A stretch of 64,000 bases of DNA from Cellvibrio zantedeschiae (GTDB taxonomy: Bacteria > Pseudomonadota > Gammaproteobacteria > Pseudomonadales > Cellvibrionaceae): NCBI RefSeq assembly GCF_014652535.1, contig NZ_BMYZ01000001.1:1-64000 (forward strand), given 5' to 3'. The translations under genes and the position numbers were made by a program. The notes under the pieces were generated by a model, which worked only from the letters and a program-made list of their open reading frames with translations, was not told the DNA's origin and made no database searches. Positions 19,835 through 29,557 of this stretch are shown here, piece by piece; the first letter of the stretch is position 1, and each line of letters begins with the position of its first letter.

Positions 19835-20554
19835 TTAACGGAAATAGCCAGCTGTAGAAGCCTTGGCGATGATGCTATCGGCAAAAGCAGCTTCAAACTC
19901 GGTTCGCGTCAAGGGTCCGGAAAAACTAATTGTCTCTTTATTAAGTGCGTAAAGTTGGAACTGGTAATGATGACGGCCAGATGGCGGGCAAGGGCCACGA
20001 TATTTGGCTGAACCGAAATCGCTGCTGGTTTCAACTGATCCTGCAGGAAGTTTATCGACGTGAGTGGATGCTCCTTCCGCGAGCTCTTTCGCAGTTGCAC
20101 TTATGTTGTAGATATTCCAGTGCACCCAAACCACCCCAAACATCGCAAATGCGTCCGGGTCATCCACTATAAGAGCAAAGCTCTTTGTTCCAGCGGGTGC
20201 GCCTTCCCAGCCTAATTGCGGGTTGATATCGCTGCCGTCACAAGTGTATGTATTGGGTATGGTTGTATCTTCTACAAAACTGGTGGAAGTCAGCTTGAAG
20301 TTGGATGCGTTTGCCGAGGATGCTGAGGACGACTCTGCTGAGCTGCTTGATGACACGGCCGCCTTGCTAGATGACGAGCTTGAGGACGAACTTGTGGATG
20401 AAGAACTGACTTCGGAGGAGCTTGATACACTGCTTGATGATAAACTCGAAGAGCTCGGCGTATTTGTGGGAGCGGAGCTTTTGCCTCCTGAACCGCCACC
20501 GCAGGCGGCGAGTAACAAGAACGATAAATATAAAATAGCGTTAATCAATTTCAT
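19835..20554 (-). CDS. PEBP-like (YbhB/YbcL family) lipoprotein with poly-serine linker
   Basis: A signal peptide with lipobox LLAAC is followed by a glycine/serine stretch and a long serine-rich linker (about residues 25-85). The phosphatidylethanolamine-binding-protein fold follows (about 86-239), with NTYTCDGSDINPQLGW, the ligand-site DDPDA and a YRGPCPPSGRHHYQF segment, both hallmarks of the bacterial YbhB/YbcL family. The biochemical role of this family is not settled. Glycine at +2 after the lipid cysteine suggests an outer-membrane destination. 239 aa. Serine linkers of this type are a trait of Cellvibrio secreted proteins. It stands alone, convergent with rplQ. Confidence 0.88.
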   Translation of the reverse strand: MKLINAILYLSFLLLAACGGGSGGKSSAPTNTPSSSSLSSSSVSSSSEVSSSSTSSSSSSSSSKAAVSSSSSAESSSASSANASNFKLTSTSFVEDTTIPNTYTCDGSDINPQLGWEGAPAGTKSFALIVDDPDAFAMFGVVWVHWNIYNISATAKELAEGASTHVDKLPAGSVETSSDFGSAKYRGPCPPSGRHHYQFQLYALNKETISFSGPLTRTEFEAAFADSIIAKASTAGYFR

Positions 20555-20763
20555 GGCGAATACCTGCTGTTGTTATGAATACCGGGATTGAAATTAGGGA
20601 ATCATTGGTGCATTCCCTGAGTTCAAAATCCTAATTGCATTGCACGGCGTTTCATCATTAAATCTTATGAAGTGTTCCTAAGGCTCCTTTAGAAAATAAG
20701 AACAACGGCTTACCAGCGCTACGCAAATAATTCTCGCGGCCGAATTGAGTACATGAGGATCTA

Positions 20764-22251
20764 ATGTCAACAGAATCTGAAGCTTCCGAAGGTTCGGCCA
20801 GCAATCTCTCTTCTTACAAGATTGGGGATTGGCTACTCAATGCGCATAGCAATCAGCTAACGAAGGATGGGCGTTCAGTTGAGCTGGAATATCGCCTGAT
20901 GAATTTGTTGGTATTTCTGTTGGAGAACAGAGATAGGGTGTTAGCCAAGGATGAAATTTTGAGAGCTGTGTGGCCTAAAAAAGTCGTCAATGACGATAGT
21001 GTTGCGGTAGCGATCAGTCAGTTGCGCAAAGCTTTGGAAGACAACCCGCGAGCCCCGACCTATATCAAAACAATTCCCGGTGTTGGCTACCAGTTTATCC
21101 ATCAGGATCAAATCGACATCCCCGTCGCAAACTCAACTGTTGAAGCGAGCGAGCCAGCCAAAGTAGTGCGGCCAATAAAAACTTACGCAGCTGTTGCTGG
21201 GCTGATGATGTGTTTGGGTATGTTTGCCGTTTTGATTTACACCAGGGAAACCGCGAAGCCTCTTGCTCCAATGCCAAAGGAATCTCCAGTTTCACCTACG
21301 CATAACGCAAACTTATTCACGCAAGCTGCAGGATTAACAGCAAGCCCCAATGCGGAAGACTGGCGCACAGCAGTAAAACTGCTGCGGCAGTTTATTCAGG
21401 AAAACCCTACTAACGCACCCGCATATTTAAACCTTGCCGAAACTAAAATTAAGCTCTTTGCAGATCGTTTCGCAGAGACTGAAAACTATCTGGAATTAAC
21501 TGCGCTATTAAATAAAGCGTTGGAGCTAGATCCAGATCTGGCGCGCGCACACGCCTGGTTGGCAGAACTAATTTTTGTGCACGATTTAAATCCCGCTAAA
21601 GCAGAAAAACATTTCAAACTTGCCGTTGCCTTGGCGCCAAGGGATGACTTTGTTCATTATCGTTACGCTCATTTTCTGTTTATCTATAAACGATTTTCAG
21701 AAGCGCAGGAGCAAATTAATATTTCTCGCGGCTTAAACCCTTTAAGTTTTTCAGGTACCAATATGGTTTGGATCTATTTGCTACAAGGCAACAATGAGTT
21801 GGCAGAGCGCGAGTTAGAGCGTATTCAAAGCACGGAAGAAGTTGATAAGTATTTTAAAATTGCGGCGCAAAATGTGTATTACCAAATGGGCAACGAACAA
21901 AAAGTGTATGAAAACATGCAGTGGTTTTTTAAGCGGGCCCAATTTAATGAAGAAAAAATTAATGTGTTGAACCAGGCATTTTCGGAAGGCGGATTAAAAG
22001 CAGTTTATCGCTGGCTACTAGAGCACAAAGAAACGGCAGACGTTGGTCAATACACTCCGCCAATTTCCTGGGCGAGATATGCTATTGCAGTAGGTGATAA
22101 TAAATCGGCGATGAATTATTTGGAGCAAGCATTTGCAAAGCGTCAACCTCATGTGGAATGCGCCGTGGCAGATCCCCATTACGCGCCTTTAAAAGATGAG
22201 GTCAAATTCAAAGAGTTTGTTGCACGATTTGGTAGTTCGGTAACGCGTTAG
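20764..22251 (+). CDS. CadC-like membrane-anchored winged-helix regulator with TPRs
   Basis: An OmpR/PhoB-type winged-helix DNA-binding domain at the N-terminus (about residues 15-110, ending RAPTYIKTIPGVGYQFI) is followed by a single transmembrane helix (about 138-160) and a periplasmic part with tetratricopeptide-like repeats (about 195-410). This is the ToxR/CadC architecture: one protein senses in the periplasm and binds DNA from the membrane, with no phosphorylation. No receiver domain is present. The signal and targets are unknown; neighbours (PEBP lipoprotein, uvrA) are both convergent or divergent single genes and give little clue. SD GAGGATC before the ATG is good. Confidence 0.88.
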   Translation: MSTESEASEGSASNLSSYKIGDWLLNAHSNQLTKDGRSVELEYRLMNLLVFLLENRDRVLAKDEILRAVWPKKVVNDDSVAVAISQLRKALEDNPRAPTYIKTIPGVGYQFIHQDQIDIPVANSTVEASEPAKVVRPIKTYAAVAGLMMCLGMFAVLIYTRETAKPLAPMPKESPVSPTHNANLFTQAAGLTASPNAEDWRTAVKLLRQFIQENPTNAPAYLNLAETKIKLFADRFAETENYLELTALLNKALELDPDLARAHAWLAELIFVHDLNPAKAEKHFKLAVALAPRDDFVHYRYAHFLFIYKRFSEAQEQINISRGLNPLSFSGTNMVWIYLLQGNNELAERELERIQSTEEVDKYFKIAAQNVYYQMGNEQKVYENMQWFFKRAQFNEEKINVLNQAFSEGGLKAVYRWLLEHKETADVGQYTPPISWARYAIAVGDNKSAMNYLEQAFAKRQPHVECAVADPHYAPLKDEVKFKEFVARFGSSVTR

Positions 22252-22257
22252 TCATAA

Positions 22258-22286
22258 AAAAGGGACGCACTTGCGTCCCTTTTTTA
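22258..22286. terminator. Bidirectional terminator between the CadC-like gene and uvrA
   Basis: A run AAAAAAGGGACGCA, loop, TGCGTCCCTTTTTT forms a hairpin with A/T tails on both sides, suited to end both convergent transcripts. Confidence 0.85.
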
Positions 22287-22296
22287 TTCTACAGAT

Positions 22297-25158
22297 TTAC
22301 TTTTTTGCTTCTTTTTTTGCGCTGGTCTTACCTTTTTTCTTTAATAAAGGCTTCAAGAAAATTCCGGTGTAAGAACGTGGGATTTCCGCAACTTCTTCCG
22401 GTGTTCCGGTGGCGATAATTTGTCCGCCGCCGCTGCCGCCTTCTGGGCCTAAATCCACAATCCAATCTGCGGTTTTGATTACATCTAAATTGTGTTCGAT
22501 TACCACAACAGTATTGCCGTGGTCGCGCAGGCGGTGCAGAACATTTAATAATTGTTGGATGTCATAAAAATGCAAGCCCGTTGTAGGTTCATCCAAGATG
22601 TACAGCGTTTTACCCGTGTCGCGTTTGGATAATTCTTTTGCGAGTTTAACGCGTTGCGCTTCACCGCCCGATAAAGTTGTTGCGGCTTGGCCGAGACAAA
22701 TGTAAGTCAAGCCTACATCAATTAGCGTTTGCAATTTATTGGCGATGGATGGAATGGCATCGAAAAATACGCGTGCATCTTCTACCGTCATTTCCAACAC
22801 TTCGTGAATGTTTTTGCCTTTGTATTTTACGTCGAGTGTTTCGCGGTTGTAGCGTTTGCCTTTGCACACGTCGCAGGGTACGTATACGTCGGGCAAGAAA
22901 TGCATTTCAACTTTGGTTACACCATCGCCTTGGCAGGCTTCGCAGCGGCCGCCTTTTACGTTAAAACTGAAGCGCCCTGGTTGATAGCCGCGCGAGCGCG
23001 CTTCTTGTGTGCCTGCAAATAATTCGCGCACGGGCGTAAAAATTCCAGTGTAAGTTGCAGGGTTTGAACGCGGTGTGCGGCCAATGGGTGATTGATCTAT
23101 ATCGACACATTTATCGAATAAATCCATGCCTTCAACTTTATCGTGCGCGGCTGGTGTGAGCGTGCTCGCGCCGTTTAATGCTGTTGCTGCAAGTGGATGA
23201 AGTGTTGCGTTAATCAGTGTGGATTTTCCAGAGCCCGAAACGCCTGTTACGCAGGTCATTAAACCTACCGGAATTTCGAGCGTAACATTTTGCAAGTTGT
23301 TGCCTTTGGCTCCCACCAAACGCAGCATTTGTTTTGGATTAACTGGATTGCGTTTTGCAGGTACAGCAATTTCGCGTGAGCCACTTAAGTATTGCCCGGT
23401 GATGGAATCTTTATTTGCCATAATGGCTTTTACATTGCCTTGCGCAATTACCTGGCCGCCGTGTACGCCTGCGCCCGGGCCGATATCGATCACGTGATCG
23501 GCGAGGCGAATTGCATCTTCATCGTGCTCCACCACAATTACGCTGTTGCCAATGTCGCGCAAATGCGTGAGCGTTTTTAACAAGCGTGTATTATCGCGTT
23601 GATGCAAACCAATTGAAGGCTCGTCGAGAATATACATAACGCCGACGAGGCCGGCGCCAATTTGGCTGGCGAGACGAATGCGTTGTGCTTCGCCGCCTGA
23701 CAAAGTTTCTGCGCTGCGATTTAGTGTTAAATAATTTAAACCAACATCCACAAGGAAGCGGAAACGGTCGCGCAATTCTTTCAACACTTTATCGGCGATA
23801 CCTGCTTTGCGGCCGGTGAAGCTGAGCTGCATGTAATATTCGTAGGCATCGGCCACCGGCAAGGTGGTAATTTCCGGTAATGTTTTTTCGTCGATAAATA
23901 CATTGCGCGCTTCCAAACGCAAACGTGCACCATCGCATTCGGGGCAATCTTGTGTGGAGAGAAAGCGCGTTAAATCTTCGCGTACCGAGTTTGATTCTGT
24001 GTCGTGGTAGCGACGCTCCATGTTCGGAAGCACACCTTCAAATGCATGGCTGCGTTTGTAAACATCGCCGCGATCATTGACATAATTAAATGCGATAACT
24101 TCTTCGCCAGAGCCATGTAAAACCGCGTCGCGCTGTTTGGCTTTAAGTTTGTTCCAAGGTGTATTTACATCAAAACCATAATGCTTGGCGAGTGAGGCGA
24201 GCATATGAAAATAATAAACATTGCGCTTGTCCCAACCGCGAATGGCGCCTTCAGACAAACTTAATTTTGGATCTTGAATAACTTTATCTTCATCAAAAAA
24301 TTGCTTTACCCCTAAGCCATCGCAGCAGGGGCAAGCGCCTGCGGGATTATTAAATGAAAACAGGCGCGGCTCTAATTCGGTGAGGCTGTAATCGCAAATT
24401 GGGCAGGCGTGTTTGGATGAGAAAAGACGATCTGGCGCCTTCTCGTCCATGTCGCTAATGATTGCAATGCCTTCGGAAAGTTTGAGTGCCGTTTCAAACG
24501 ATTCTGCCAAACGCAACTTGATATCTTCACGCACTTTAAAACGATCAATCACAACTTCGACTGTGTGTTTCTTTTTCTTGTCGAGCGTAGGTGTGTCATC
24601 CAAATCACAAAGAATTCCATCAATACGCGCGCGAATAAAACCGTCGCGTTTTAATTGTTCAAACACATGCAAATGCTCGCCCTTGCGTTCGCGAATCACG
24701 GGTGCGAGCAACATCAGTTTGCTGCCTTCGGGCATGGCCGTCACTGTATCCACCATTTCACTGACGGTTTGCGCTGCCAGCGGAACGCCGTGATCAGGGC
24801 AGCGCGCTTCACCTACCCGTGCGTAAAGCAAACGCAAGTAATCGTAAATTTCGGTGATGGTGCCCACGGTGGATCGCGGGTTGTGTGACGTAGATTTTTG
24901 CTCGATGGAAATTGCCGGGCTCAAGCCTTCAATATGATCGACATCCGGTTTTTCCATCATGGATAAAAATTGGCGCGCGTAGGTGGAAAGAGATTCCACA
25001 TAACGGCGTTGACCTTCTGCATAAAGCGTATCAAATGCGAGGGACGATTTGCCCGAGCCAGAGGGGCCGGTGATGACCACGAGTTTGTCGCGTGGGATAT
25101 CCAGGTCGATATTTTTTAAATTATGGGTGCGAGCGCCGCGAACAATAATCGTATCCAT
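22297..25158 (-). CDS. uvrA: Excinuclease ABC subunit A
   Basis: Damage-recognition ATPase of nucleotide excision repair. 953 aa with two ABC modules: first Walker [10 protein letters not shown] (residues 31-39), ABC signature [14 protein letters not shown], and second Walker [10 protein letters not shown] with signature [17 protein letters not shown] and Walker [13 protein letters not shown]. Two zinc modules: [10 protein letters not shown]...CPCC in the first half and CEACQGDGV...CDVC in the second. The tail is lysine-rich. I see no LexA box (CTGT-N8-ACAG) in the 200 bases upstream, so SOS control is not supported here. In Pseudomonas uvrA is divergent from an MFS gene and ssb; here about 9.7 kb lies between. 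Confidence 0.98.
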   Translation of the reverse strand: MDTIIVRGARTHNLKNIDLDIPRDKLVVITGPSGSGKSSLAFDTLYAEGQRRYVESLSTYARQFLSMMEKPDVDHIEGLSPAISIEQKSTSHNPRSTVGTITEIYDYLRLLYARVGEARCPDHGVPLAAQTVSEMVDTVTAMPEGSKLMLLAPVIRERKGEHLHVFEQLKRDGFIRARIDGILCDLDDTPTLDKKKKHTVEVVIDRFKVREDIKLRLAESFETALKLSEGIAIISDMDEKAPDRLFSSKHACPICDYSLTELEPRLFSFNNPAGACPCCDGLGVKQFFDEDKVIQDPKLSLSEGAIRGWDKRNVYYFHMLASLAKHYGFDVNTPWNKLKAKQRDAVLHGSGEEVIAFNYVNDRGDVYKRSHAFEGVLPNMERRYHDTESNSVREDLTRFLSTQDCPECDGARLRLEARNVFIDEKTLPEITTLPVADAYEYYMQLSFTGRKAGIADKVLKELRDRFRFLVDVGLNYLTLNRSAETLSGGEAQRIRLASQIGAGLVGVMYILDEPSIGLHQRDNTRLLKTLTHLRDIGNSVIVVEHDEDAIRLADHVIDIGPGAGVHGGQVIAQGNVKAIMANKDSITGQYLSGSREIAVPAKRNPVNPKQMLRLVGAKGNNLQNVTLEIPVGLMTCVTGVSGSGKSTLINATLHPLAATALNGASTLTPAAHDKVEGMDLFDKCVDIDQSPIGRTPRSNPATYTGIFTPVRELFAGTQEARSRGYQPGRFSFNVKGGRCEACQGDGVTKVEMHFLPDVYVPCDVCKGKRYNRETLDVKYKGKNIHEVLEMTVEDARVFFDAIPSIANKLQTLIDVGLTYICLGQAATTLSGGEAQRVKLAKELSKRDTGKTLYILDEPTTGLHFYDIQQLLNVLHRLRDHGNTVVVIEHNLDVIKTADWIVDLGPEGGSGGGQIIATGTPEEVAEIPRSYTGIFLKPLLKKKGKTSAKKEAKK

Positions 25159-25375
25159 CTAATACTCTCTAAGGCTTGCGTAGGGACAAATTAGTCAAAA
25201 GGGCGGATTATACGTGAAGCTTGTGTCAGTGGATGTCAGTAATCTGTGCTTTACCTAGCTTAATCAAGGGCAGCATACAAAATTGTGCAAATGTGGCTTT
25301 GGTACCGGCACTTATTTGCCATTAGGTTATTCTGCGCAAGCGAGCTATTGGATGAATTAATGACAGGAATTGACT

Positions 25376-25999
25376 ATGAAATTGCTAAGGATTTTGGTTG
25401 GGACTAGTGCACTTTGCTGTTCGTTGTTATTGAGCTCTTGTGGTGGTGGGGCTAATGTGGATGACAGTGGTTGTGGGTCCACTCCCAATCCGCCACAGAG
25501 GCTAATTACTGGCTACAGTGCAAGCCTCGCGCGTTACGACAAGCCCATTGATCCCTTGGTTCTGCAGGCTGCGAAACCCCTTGCGAATAACGACTCGCCC
25601 GTTTGGAACGCCTTCAGTATTGAGCTCACGGCCGCTTACCAGCTTTATCAATCAAAAGCGGTGCCGTCTATAAGCTTCAGTCTTTTTGCCCAAGCCTTCG
25701 CCTGCTCACTAGTTCTTGGAGCTAAACAACATGTCACCAAAATATCCATTACTAGCGCGAATAACTTCAGCGATAAATATCCGGCGGGCAGTGAGTTGTT
25801 GGGCGTCTTTGAGTCAATAAATCACACCTACATCAAGCTGACTGATTTGCTTGTTAATTCACGTGCCCCGCTGCAGTTGAGCCTCAAGTTGTTGGAGGCG
25901 CCGCAATACGCTCGCCAGAATTTTGAAATAAAAATCACGCTTGATGACGGTAATACTTATGTTGTGAGCACGGGTGATGTTTATTTTAATTTGCCGTGA
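25376..25999 (+). CDS. Lipoprotein of unknown function
   Basis: The signal peptide with lipobox LLLSSC and the following GGG predicts a lipoprotein anchored in the outer membrane. The mature part (about 185 aa) is not recognised; it contains two cysteines near the N-terminus (DDSGCGS) and one internal (QAFACSLVLG), with an alternating beta pattern towards the C-terminus. The ATG at 25376 is preferred over an in-frame TTG at 25370 because AGGA lies 8 bases upstream. Single gene, divergent from uvrA and convergent with the next gene. Confidence 0.75.
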   Translation: MKLLRILVGTSALCCSLLLSSCGGGANVDDSGCGSTPNPPQRLITGYSASLARYDKPIDPLVLQAAKPLANNDSPVWNAFSIELTAAYQLYQSKAVPSISFSLFAQAFACSLVLGAKQHVTKISITSANNFSDKYPAGSELLGVFESINHTYIKLTDLLVNSRAPLQLSLKLLEAPQYARQNFEIKITLDDGNTYVVSTGDVYFNLP

Positions 26000-26013
26000 T
26001 GCTGTAAAGCTTT

Positions 26014-26373
26014 TTATAGAGCGGTAATGGTTCCTTCCAGCTCGCAAAACTGTGCAATCTTCTCTTCGGTTTTGCGATTTTTTGTTGAGCTTTTGGCTTT
26101 TTGTTGCATCCAGAACTGGCATTCCAGGCTGTCTTTTTTGGCTTTGGCTTGTCTCGCAAGCTTGCGCTCTTGCTCGATCCTATCGCGTTCGAGTTCATTC
26201 TTTAGCTCTACTTCGGCGATGTATTTTGACAGCTTATGCTCATCTTCATAAGCAGATACTTTTGGCGCCGCAGTGGCGACAACAGGGGATTTATGGGTGA
26301 GGATAAATATCAGCAGGGCGGCTCCCGCAGCAAATAAAATACAGGCGAGAGTCATAAAGGAGGGCACGCGCAT
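26014..26373 (-). CDS. Small membrane-anchored coiled-coil protein, unknown
   Basis: 119 aa from the ATG at 26373 (AAGGA 9 bases upstream); an ATG 42 bases earlier is less likely. One transmembrane helix near the N-terminus (about residues 6-26) is followed by a lysine- and glutamate-rich helical stretch (EVELKNELERDRIEQERK) that should form a coiled coil in the periplasm or cytoplasm. No family recognised. Convergent with the lipoprotein gene. Confidence 0.6.
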   Translation of the reverse strand: MRVPSFMTLACILFAAGAALLIFILTHKSPVVATAAPKVSAYEDEHKLSKYIAEVELKNELERDRIEQERKLARQAKAKKDSLECQFWMQQKAKSSTKNRKTEEKIAQFCELEGTITAL

Positions 26374-26473
26374 ACAGATAGTCCTTTTAAGGTTAAATCC
26401 CAGGGTAAACACCAAGCGCGCGAATCATAACCCAAGTTTGCGGCAAAGTGATTACCCTGATTTAACATCTATT

Positions 26474-27436
26474 TCATGCTTCCTTAATTTTGCGTAACAG
26501 AAGCAAACGGTGAGCTCTGCGGCTTGCCTCAAACAAGTTGACTGCGGTACCGCCTATAAATATCCAGAATGCAATGGTGTTGATTAATTCGAGATGATTG
26601 ACCATTTGGCTGTTGCCGATTACTGCGATTTTATCGGGCGTGTGTGCAACCGCCATGCACAGGCCAGCGAGAATAAGGCGCAAGACCAAGGACAAGCTCA
26701 GCTTGGCAGATGTCCAGTAAGGGTGGCGCAGGTTCCAAAGGTTAATCAGGATAGCAACGACAGCTGCCGCGCTCAGAATCATCAGCCAGGATTTCAGGCC
26801 TGCACCAACGGTCAGCGGTGCGGCAGGTACGCTAGCCGTTTCCACCCAGAAGAAATATTGCATGATCATCAGGAAGAAGGCATTGCCGATAAGCTCCATG
26901 GTTGAGTCAAACAGGCTGATGCGCTGCCAGGGTTGTCTCACGGGTGGCAGCTCCTCTGGACGCCATTTGCAGTAAGGGGATAAATTGGCGGTGGCTGCAA
27001 GATTACTCAACACGCAAAACACCCCGGTTACGCAGGCGAACATGACCAATGAGCCGTGTATCCATCCCCCGATAAACCCCCGAATAAAGCCACCAATACT
27101 GACGTTTCCGCCCCCCAAAAGCGTGACCGCAGCGGCCAGCAATTGAACGCCCGCCACAATGATCAAGCCATAGGTGAGGCATTGGAGAAAAAATGGGAAC
27201 CATGCAGGGCTAACCAGATGGCGAGGGGGCAGGAAGCTCGCGGCTACCTGGCGGGGATGCCCCAATTCACGTAAAAGAGCAGATTCGTCTGCGGGTGTTA
27301 GCGGGCGGCCATGTTGCTCGGAAAAATGCTCCATCCGGTCAAGGATGTTGGCCTTTAGCTCACGGGTAATATCGTCGCGGCGGCTGGCGGGTAGTTGTTG
27401 CGCAACGGCGCTGATGTAACGATCAATAAGGCTCAT
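26474..27436 (-). CDS. HAAS-domain multi-pass membrane protein, partner of PadR regulator
   Basis: The N-terminal about 75 residues (ISAVAQQLPASRRDDITREL and ELGHPRQVAASFLPPR) match the HAAS / 'permease prefix' domain found in membrane proteins encoded beside PadR regulators. About six to seven hydrophobic segments follow. Start ATG at 27436 has the SD GGAGG overlapping the end of the padR-like gene (stop one base upstream), so the pair is translationally coupled. A further in-frame start 24 bases upstream would lie inside the padR-like gene and is not needed. The function of HAAS membrane proteins is thought to be in envelope stress or signalling; here it is inferred only from the pairing. 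320 aa. Confidence 0.8.
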   Translation of the reverse strand: MSLIDRYISAVAQQLPASRRDDITRELKANILDRMEHFSEQHGRPLTPADESALLRELGHPRQVAASFLPPRHLVSPAWFPFFLQCLTYGLIIVAGVQLLAAAVTLLGGGNVSIGGFIRGFIGGWIHGSLVMFACVTGVFCVLSNLAATANLSPYCKWRPEELPPVRQPWQRISLFDSTMELIGNAFFLMIMQYFFWVETASVPAAPLTVGAGLKSWLMILSAAAVVAILINLWNLRHPYWTSAKLSLSLVLRLILAGLCMAVAHTPDKIAVIGNSQMVNHLELINTIAFWIFIGGTAVNLFEASRRAHRLLLLRKIKEA

Positions 27437-27437
27437 C

Positions 27438-27767
27438 TTAAACCTCCAAAAGTTTTGCAATGTTTGAGTTCAGGGCTTGCCATTCGCTGCTTAGGCTGTC
27501 GAGCAACCCCGCACCTACAGGTGAAAGCTGGTAATAACGGCGCTCGCGGCCATCGCCTTGCTGCCATTCACTATCGAGCAAACCCTGGTCTGCCAGCCGG
27601 CGTACCAGCGGATAAAGCGTGCCTTCATCGATATCAATCCCGGCATCTTGCAATTGTTTGCGCAGCGAGTAGCCGTAATGCGGTTGTTTGAGCGAGCCGA
27701 GTACGGCCAGCACTAACACGCCGCGCCTTAGCTCCTGCCGCAGTTTCTCTAAATGTTCTTCTGACAT
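27438..27767 (-). CDS. PadR-family transcriptional regulator
   Basis: 109-aa winged-helix repressor of the short PadR type, with the wing segment DIDEGTLYPLVRRLADQGLL and RRYYQLSPVGAG, both typical. It probably represses its own operon with the HAAS protein: the promoter just upstream carries inverted repeats of ACTGTG/CACAGT inside and downstream of the core elements. The effector is unknown. Confidence 0.9.
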   Translation of the reverse strand: MSEEHLEKLRQELRRGVLVLAVLGSLKQPHYGYSLRKQLQDAGIDIDEGTLYPLVRRLADQGLLDSEWQQGDGRERRYYQLSPVGAGLLDSLSSEWQALNSNIAKLLEV

Positions 27768-27793
27768 GGGCCTCTCCCATAAATGACTGGTTC

Positions 27794-27867
27794 ATACTGT
27801 GTGGCAAACACTGTGTATTGCACAGTATGTGTTGTGTACTATGCGCCGCACAGTAATGCGCTGTCAA
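27794..27867 (-). promoter_or_regulatory. Promoter and operators of the PadR-HAAS operon
   Basis: On the minus strand, TTGACA (27867-27862), an 18-bp spacer and CATAGT (27843-27838). The motif TACTGTG/CACAGTA occurs four times: 27795-27801, 27809-27815, 27821-27827 and 27849-27855, the last inside the spacer. ACTGTG TATTG CACAGT at 27810-27826 is a perfect inverted repeat. The layout fits autorepression. Confidence 0.6.
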
Positions 27868-27982
27868 GCATTTGTTTACATTTTGTTCGAATTGCCTGGT
27901 GCGTTGAATATTGGGGAGAGGGGTACTGGCGAGAATGATCGGTGTGCCGAGCCTAAATTCTGCTAGTGCTCAGCATGAGAAA

Positions 27983-28012
27983 ATCGCCATCTTCGAATTG
28001 GAAGATGGCGAT
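27983..28012 (-). terminator. Terminator of the DUF72 gene
   Basis: A perfect 12-bp stem (ATCGCCATCTTC against GAAGATGGCGAT) with a 6-base loop follows the DUF72 stop on the minus strand; the tail is TTTCTC. Confidence 0.65.
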
Positions 28013-28025
28013 GAGTGGATGAGGT

Positions 28026-28991
28026 TTAAAAAAGGTCGGGCAGGTTTTGATCCGGATTTTTCTTGCGAGACAATAGTTTTTTTATAGTGTCAGATAATTC
28101 TCCTGGCGCCTCTTCCAGATCTTTAGCTAAATCAAATTTTTCTAAAATCTTGCGTGCGTCATAGGGTGCCCAGAGTTTGTCAGTGTTATCAAAATAACAA
28201 AAAACATCGCGCGGTTTATGTCGCCGTGCGGTTTGTTTCGCTGTTAATTTTGCGTCTTCCGGTTCGCCACCCTCGCTCCAGATTTTGATTCGCTCATACC
28301 AATAATCCAGCGCTTTCGCTGAATAACCGCTGTTGTAAAGCTCGGTGTCTCCGTGCAAACGCATATAGATAAAATCGCTGGTGATATCTTCCATTTGTGG
28401 CCATCGACCAGCGGTGTCGGCACAGACTAAAGCAACATCAAACTCACGCAAGAGTTCAATAAATTCAGGTGACCGAAAACTTTCGTTGCGTATTTCAATT
28501 GAGTAACGCAAAGGTCGTGAGATAATATTTTTAATGGTGGAGTATTTTTTTTCGGCCGTCGAATTTTGCGCGTACGCTATAGCCTCATGAGTGGTGCGTG
28601 GTAAAAGTGTAAGGAAGTTGCGAAATTGAGTTTTATTAAATTTAAATGTGGGAGGAAATTGCCACAGAATCGGCCCCAGTTTTTCGTCGAGATCCAGAAG
28701 TCCTGATGCAAAAAAATCGGCAAGCGGCGTCTCTATATCGCGCAAGCGTTTCAAGTGAGTAATCAACCGCGGACCTTTTATGCTGAATACAAAATTATCC
28801 GGTGTTTCGCTGTACCAGCTGGTATAACTTTTGGGCGTTTGGAATGCGTAAAAAGAGCCATTAATTTCGATAGAATTGACTGTTCGGGAAGCGTAATAAA
28901 GCTCTCGTTTTTGTATCAGTTTTTCAGGATAAAAACTCCCGCGCCAAGGAACGTAGCGCCAGCCAGAAATACCTACACGAATCTCACTCAT
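28026..28991 (-). CDS. DUF72 (YecE-like) protein
   Basis: TIM-barrel protein of the DUF72/YecE family with the N-terminal EIRVGISGWRYVPWRGSFYP, EINGSFYAFQ, LGPILWQFPP and the C-terminal YFDNTD segment. The family is widespread but has no established reaction. 321 aa from the ATG at 28991; an in-frame TTG two codons earlier is possible. Forms a probable unit with the DUF2934 gene upstream, or is independent; the gap is 47 bp. Confidence 0.85.
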   Translation of the reverse strand: MSEIRVGISGWRYVPWRGSFYPEKLIQKRELYYASRTVNSIEINGSFYAFQTPKSYTSWYSETPDNFVFSIKGPRLITHLKRLRDIETPLADFFASGLLDLDEKLGPILWQFPPTFKFNKTQFRNFLTLLPRTTHEAIAYAQNSTAEKKYSTIKNIISRPLRYSIEIRNESFRSPEFIELLREFDVALVCADTAGRWPQMEDITSDFIYMRLHGDTELYNSGYSAKALDYWYERIKIWSEGGEPEDAKLTAKQTARRHKPRDVFCYFDNTDKLWAPYDARKILEKFDLAKDLEEAPGELSDTIKKLLSRKKNPDQNLPDLF

Positions 28992-29038
28992 CGACAAAGT
29001 TTCCTCATCACCAAATCATTAAAAGTGAATGTCAATTA

Positions 29039-29257
29039 CTAATGATGATTATGTTTGCTTTGTTTTTTCTGTTGAGGAGTTTTTAAGGGATGAATATCTA
29101 CATCGTGATGATGGACATTATGATCGGAATGATCCTCATATGCAGATTCATATTCACATGCCATAGTCCAATGTTTGGCAGCGCAGCCCTCGGGTTTACC
29201 TTCAGATTCCCAAATTTGATAAGCGCGCTCACGGATACGATTTTCGTTAAATTGCAT
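29039..29257 (-). CDS. DUF2934 protein with histidine-rich tail
   Basis: 72 aa. The first about 33 residues (RIRERAYQIWESEGKPEGCA followed by a HW motif) are the DUF2934 signature, a short domain of unknown role common in proteobacteria. The C-terminal half is rich in His and Asp (SDHNVHHHDVDIH ... KHNHH), which could bind metal ions. Strong SD AAGGAGA before the ATG. Lies just upstream of the DUF72 gene on the same strand. Confidence 0.75.
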   Translation of the reverse strand: MQFNENRIRERAYQIWESEGKPEGCAAKHWTMACEYESAYEDHSDHNVHHHDVDIHPLKTPQQKKQSKHNHH

Positions 29258-29557
29258 GACATCTTCTCCTTCAAATAAAAATAAAATACCGCGCTATTGT
29301 GAGCGCTTGTTTTCGTTCAAGTTCCCTTGGTTAATGCATTAAATTGTGTGTTGGTGTATTGATGTGCTTGGTAATAAATTTCTGATGCCAAGTAATTCAA
29401 TTTGCGGCGATAAGATTGATTAATTGGATGCCGCTTTTTTTTAATAAAACCTTTTGCGCAATCATTTTTTTGTGCGAACTCAGGTGAATTATTTTGCAGG
29501 ATCGGTGATTATTTTGTAGAGGAGTAGCTTTATAAATATATATTGCCGAGCGGGAAT
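29258..29557. other. Intergenic region, no gene seen
   Basis: AT-rich 300 bp between the start of the DUF2934 gene and the end of the GGDEF-EAL gene. It should contain the DUF2934 promoter, but I cannot point to convincing elements, repeats or RNA structure. Confidence 0.5.

Noticed and set aside
19733-20011. Plus-strand ORF of 92 codons after rplQ
   Set aside because: Antisense to the PEBP domain and its terminator; no SD and no family features.
20223-20591. Plus-strand acidic ORF (Glu/Asp/Leu-rich)
   Set aside because: It is the antisense of the poly-serine linker of the PEBP-like lipoprotein; composition follows from the serine codons.
22677-24888. Several plus-strand ORFs opposite uvrA
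   Set aside because: They are mirror ORFs of a highly conserved gene; uvrA explains the region fully.
25159-25375. Possible LexA box between uvrA and the lipoprotein gene
   Set aside because: No CTGT-N8-ACAG or close variant was found; the nearest match (CTGTGCTTTACC) has no second half.
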